From positions 186,001 through 250,000 of the forward strand of contig NZ_JAGSOJ010000005.1 in assembly GCF_023684385.1 (NCBI RefSeq): a stretch of 64,000 nt of DNA, written 5' to 3'. Source of the stretch: Oceanirhabdus seepicola. GTDB lineage: Bacteria; Bacillota; Clostridia; Clostridiales; Clostridiaceae. Shown here one piece after another: positions 62,590-64,000 of the stretch (the stretch's first letter is position 1; every line of letters starts with the position of its first letter). Position numbers and translations under genes: made by a program. The notes under the pieces were generated by a model. The model searched no databases and was not told where the DNA came from. It worked only from the letters and a program-made list of their open reading frames with translations.

Positions 62590-63930
62590 TTAAATTTCAA
62601 TTGCTCTTGCATTTAATTTGCTGCTTCTTTTAAGCATACAATTACCAATAACAAGTGTCATACACTCGGCAAATGGAACTGTCAGCCATACTCCGCTGGT
62701 TCCTATAACCATTGGAAGTATTTTTATACCTATAATTATAAATACTATCCCTCTACTAGCAGAAATTATGATTGAAGCTCTAGCATCCCCTATTGCTGTA
62801 AAATATCCTGAATTAATTATATTAAATCCACATAACAGGAAAGCAAAAGCATATATTTTTGAACCATTTACCGCCAAGTCTAAAATAGCTTGGTTTCCAT
62901 TAGCAAATAATGATACTAATTGTTCTCCAAATACAAATAAGATAAAGAACAGCACTATACCAATGGCTAAATTAACTTTTGTTGATAACTTTAATGCCTC
63001 ATTTAATCTATCATACTTTTTATTTCCATAGTTATAACTAAGTATGGGACCTATTCCATCCGAGATACCAAACATTATTAGTATACCAAATTGAGCTACA
63101 TAATTTATTGCCGTAAATGCTGCAACTCCAGCTTCTCCAGCTATTTTCATAAAGGTCATATTAAACACATAAGCTGTGGTTGCAGATGCAATTGAAATAA
63201 CTGCTTCTGATGAACCATTGTATACTACAGGAATTATCACCGATTTATCAAACTTGCCTCTAAATATATTTACAACATTCTTTTTATCTAACATTGGACG
63301 TATTACTATCAATAGTGCTGATGTATATGCTAATCCTGTAGCAATGGCTGCTCCCCTTATTCCAAAACTTAATTGTTTTATAAGTAAAAAGTCTAAACTG
63401 ATATTAACTATTATACTTACAATTGTCCCTTTGAGATATGATTCTGGATTTCCAACTACTCTGTTAGTGAACCCAAACAAAAACATTAGTGCCATTAAAG
63501 GTGCGAATATTGATATAGTATTGATATATGTTGATACACCTTTTAACAGCACCTCATTTGCACCTAGTAATACTGCTATCTCATCACTAAGTAACCTTCC
63601 AACTAATAAAACTCCTAAAGATAAAAAAGTAATAACTATGAACGCTGTTTTAAATATATTTTGAGCTTCTTCTTTTTTTCCTTCTCCCAAACTTCTTCCA
63701 ATGAAGCTTAGAGACCCTATACTTACTATCATACTCAAACCTATTATAATTTGCATAAAAGGTTGTACTATGTTTACGCTAGCCAATGCATTTTGCCCAA
63801 CAAAGTTGCCTAAAAATATTCCATCTACTATTGTCTGTGTACCTGAAATAACCATGGCAATAATAGCTGGTATGGCAAATTTTATAAATAATTTATATAT
63901 TTTATCAGTTCCTAATATATTTTCTTTCAT
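62590..63930 (-). CDS. MATE-family efflux transporter
   Basis: A 446-residue protein with twelve membrane helices. MATE features are FAIPAIIAMVISGTQTIVDGIFLG in the first helices, SIGRSLGEGKKEEAQ-like loop (GRSLGEGKKEEA), and the repeat in the second half (QFGILIMFGISDGIGPILSYNYG). It exports drugs or cationic metabolites in exchange for H+ or Na+. GGAGGGA precedes ATG 63930. Confidence 0.92.
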   Translation of the reverse strand: MKENILGTDKIYKLFIKFAIPAIIAMVISGTQTIVDGIFLGNFVGQNALASVNIVQPFMQIIIGLSMIVSIGSLSFIGRSLGEGKKEEAQNIFKTAFIVITFLSLGVLLVGRLLSDEIAVLLGANEVLLKGVSTYINTISIFAPLMALMFLFGFTNRVVGNPESYLKGTIVSIIVNISLDFLLIKQLSFGIRGAAIATGLAYTSALLIVIRPMLDKKNVVNIFRGKFDKSVIIPVVYNGSSEAVISIASATTAYVFNMTFMKIAGEAGVAAFTAINYVAQFGILIMFGISDGIGPILSYNYGNKKYDRLNEALKLSTKVNLAIGIVLFFILFVFGEQLVSLFANGNQAILDLAVNGSKIYAFAFLLCGFNIINSGYFTAIGDARASIIISASRGIVFIIIGIKILPMVIGTSGVWLTVPFAECMTLVIGNCMLKRSSKLNARAIEI

Positions 63931-63950
63931 CTATTTCCCTCCATAAAAAT

Positions 63951-63990
63951 ACAAAACATACTCTACCTAAATAGTGATATGTTTTGTTTC
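63951..63990. terminator. Hairpin upstream of the MATE gene
   Basis: ACAAAACATA (63951-63960) and TATGTTTTGT (63978-63987) form a 10-bp stem with a 17-base loop; a T tract follows on the minus strand (ATTTTTATGG). It may end an unseen upstream gene or attenuate the MATE gene. Confidence 0.5.
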
Positions 63991-64000
63991 ACTGGAGTAT

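Overview
The window is AT-rich (roughly 30% GC by eye), with strong AGGAGG-type ribosome binding sites, frequent TTG starts, sigma-A-like promoters and Rho-independent terminators after most transcription units. A tryptophan T-box leader, a BceRS-BceAB module with YxeA, a CD1871A-type CXXC peptide and many VanRS-like kinases all point to a Clostridium-like anaerobic Firmicute chromosome. No rRNA or tRNA gene, CRISPR array or phage module was seen.

Layout. 1-2.9 kb: a cut-off GNAT acetyltransferase, a second GNAT, an orphan ABC ATPase and a methyltransferase. 2.9-6.0 kb: two palindromic repeats, then two-component system 1. 6.0-9.25 kb (minus): a tryptophan-type ABC transporter behind a T-box riboswitch that carries a palindromic insertion. 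9.3-12.7 kb (minus): AraC regulator plus two-component system 2. 12.9-18.9 kb (plus): a chemoreceptor-like protein, two-component system 3, then a 29-residue membrane peptide translationally coupled to a truncated chemoreceptor and a radical SAM/SPASM-like enzyme. 19-24 kb (minus): ABC-2 exporter, TlpA-like lipoprotein, CXXC peptide and polyferredoxin membrane protein. 24.3-28.4 kb (plus): Yip1 and Bax1-I/YccA membrane proteins, two-component system 4 and a zinc-ribbon protein. 28.6-32 kb (minus): two-component system 5 with a beta-propeller lipoprotein. 32-33.7 kb (minus): ECF sigma and anti-sigma. 33.7-39 kb: BceAB, BceRS (two-component system 6) and divergent YxeA. 39-44.5 kb (minus): a stand-alone Cache sensor, a PEP-synthase/rifampin-phosphotransferase-like enzyme and an HD-GYP protein. 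44.8-49.5 kb (minus): SWIM-SNF2 helicase and a GHL10 hydrolase. 49.7-53.6 kb: small proteins, ferredoxin, hydrolase, MarR and a YwaF-like protein. 53.7-60.4 kb (minus): ABC-F protein with an attenuator leader, S41 peptidase, and a second ECF sigma/membrane protein/ABC-2 exporter operon. 60.8-64 kb (minus): split LysO, a TnpB/IS605-type remnant, a P-loop kinase and a MATE pump.

Taken together the region is dominated by envelope surveillance and export: six histidine kinase/response regulator pairs, two ECF sigma modules, five ABC-type systems besides the ABC-F protein, and a MATE pump. The main novelties are non-coding. A family of roughly 100-145 bp imperfect palindromes has four copies, and an apparent empty site exists at a homologous promoter. 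A different palindrome of about 163 bp interrupts stem I of the tryptophan T-box. Direct-repeat TTAAGG boxes link distant operons. The most system-like coding novelty is the peptide/truncated-receptor/radical SAM cassette at 16.7-18.9 kb.
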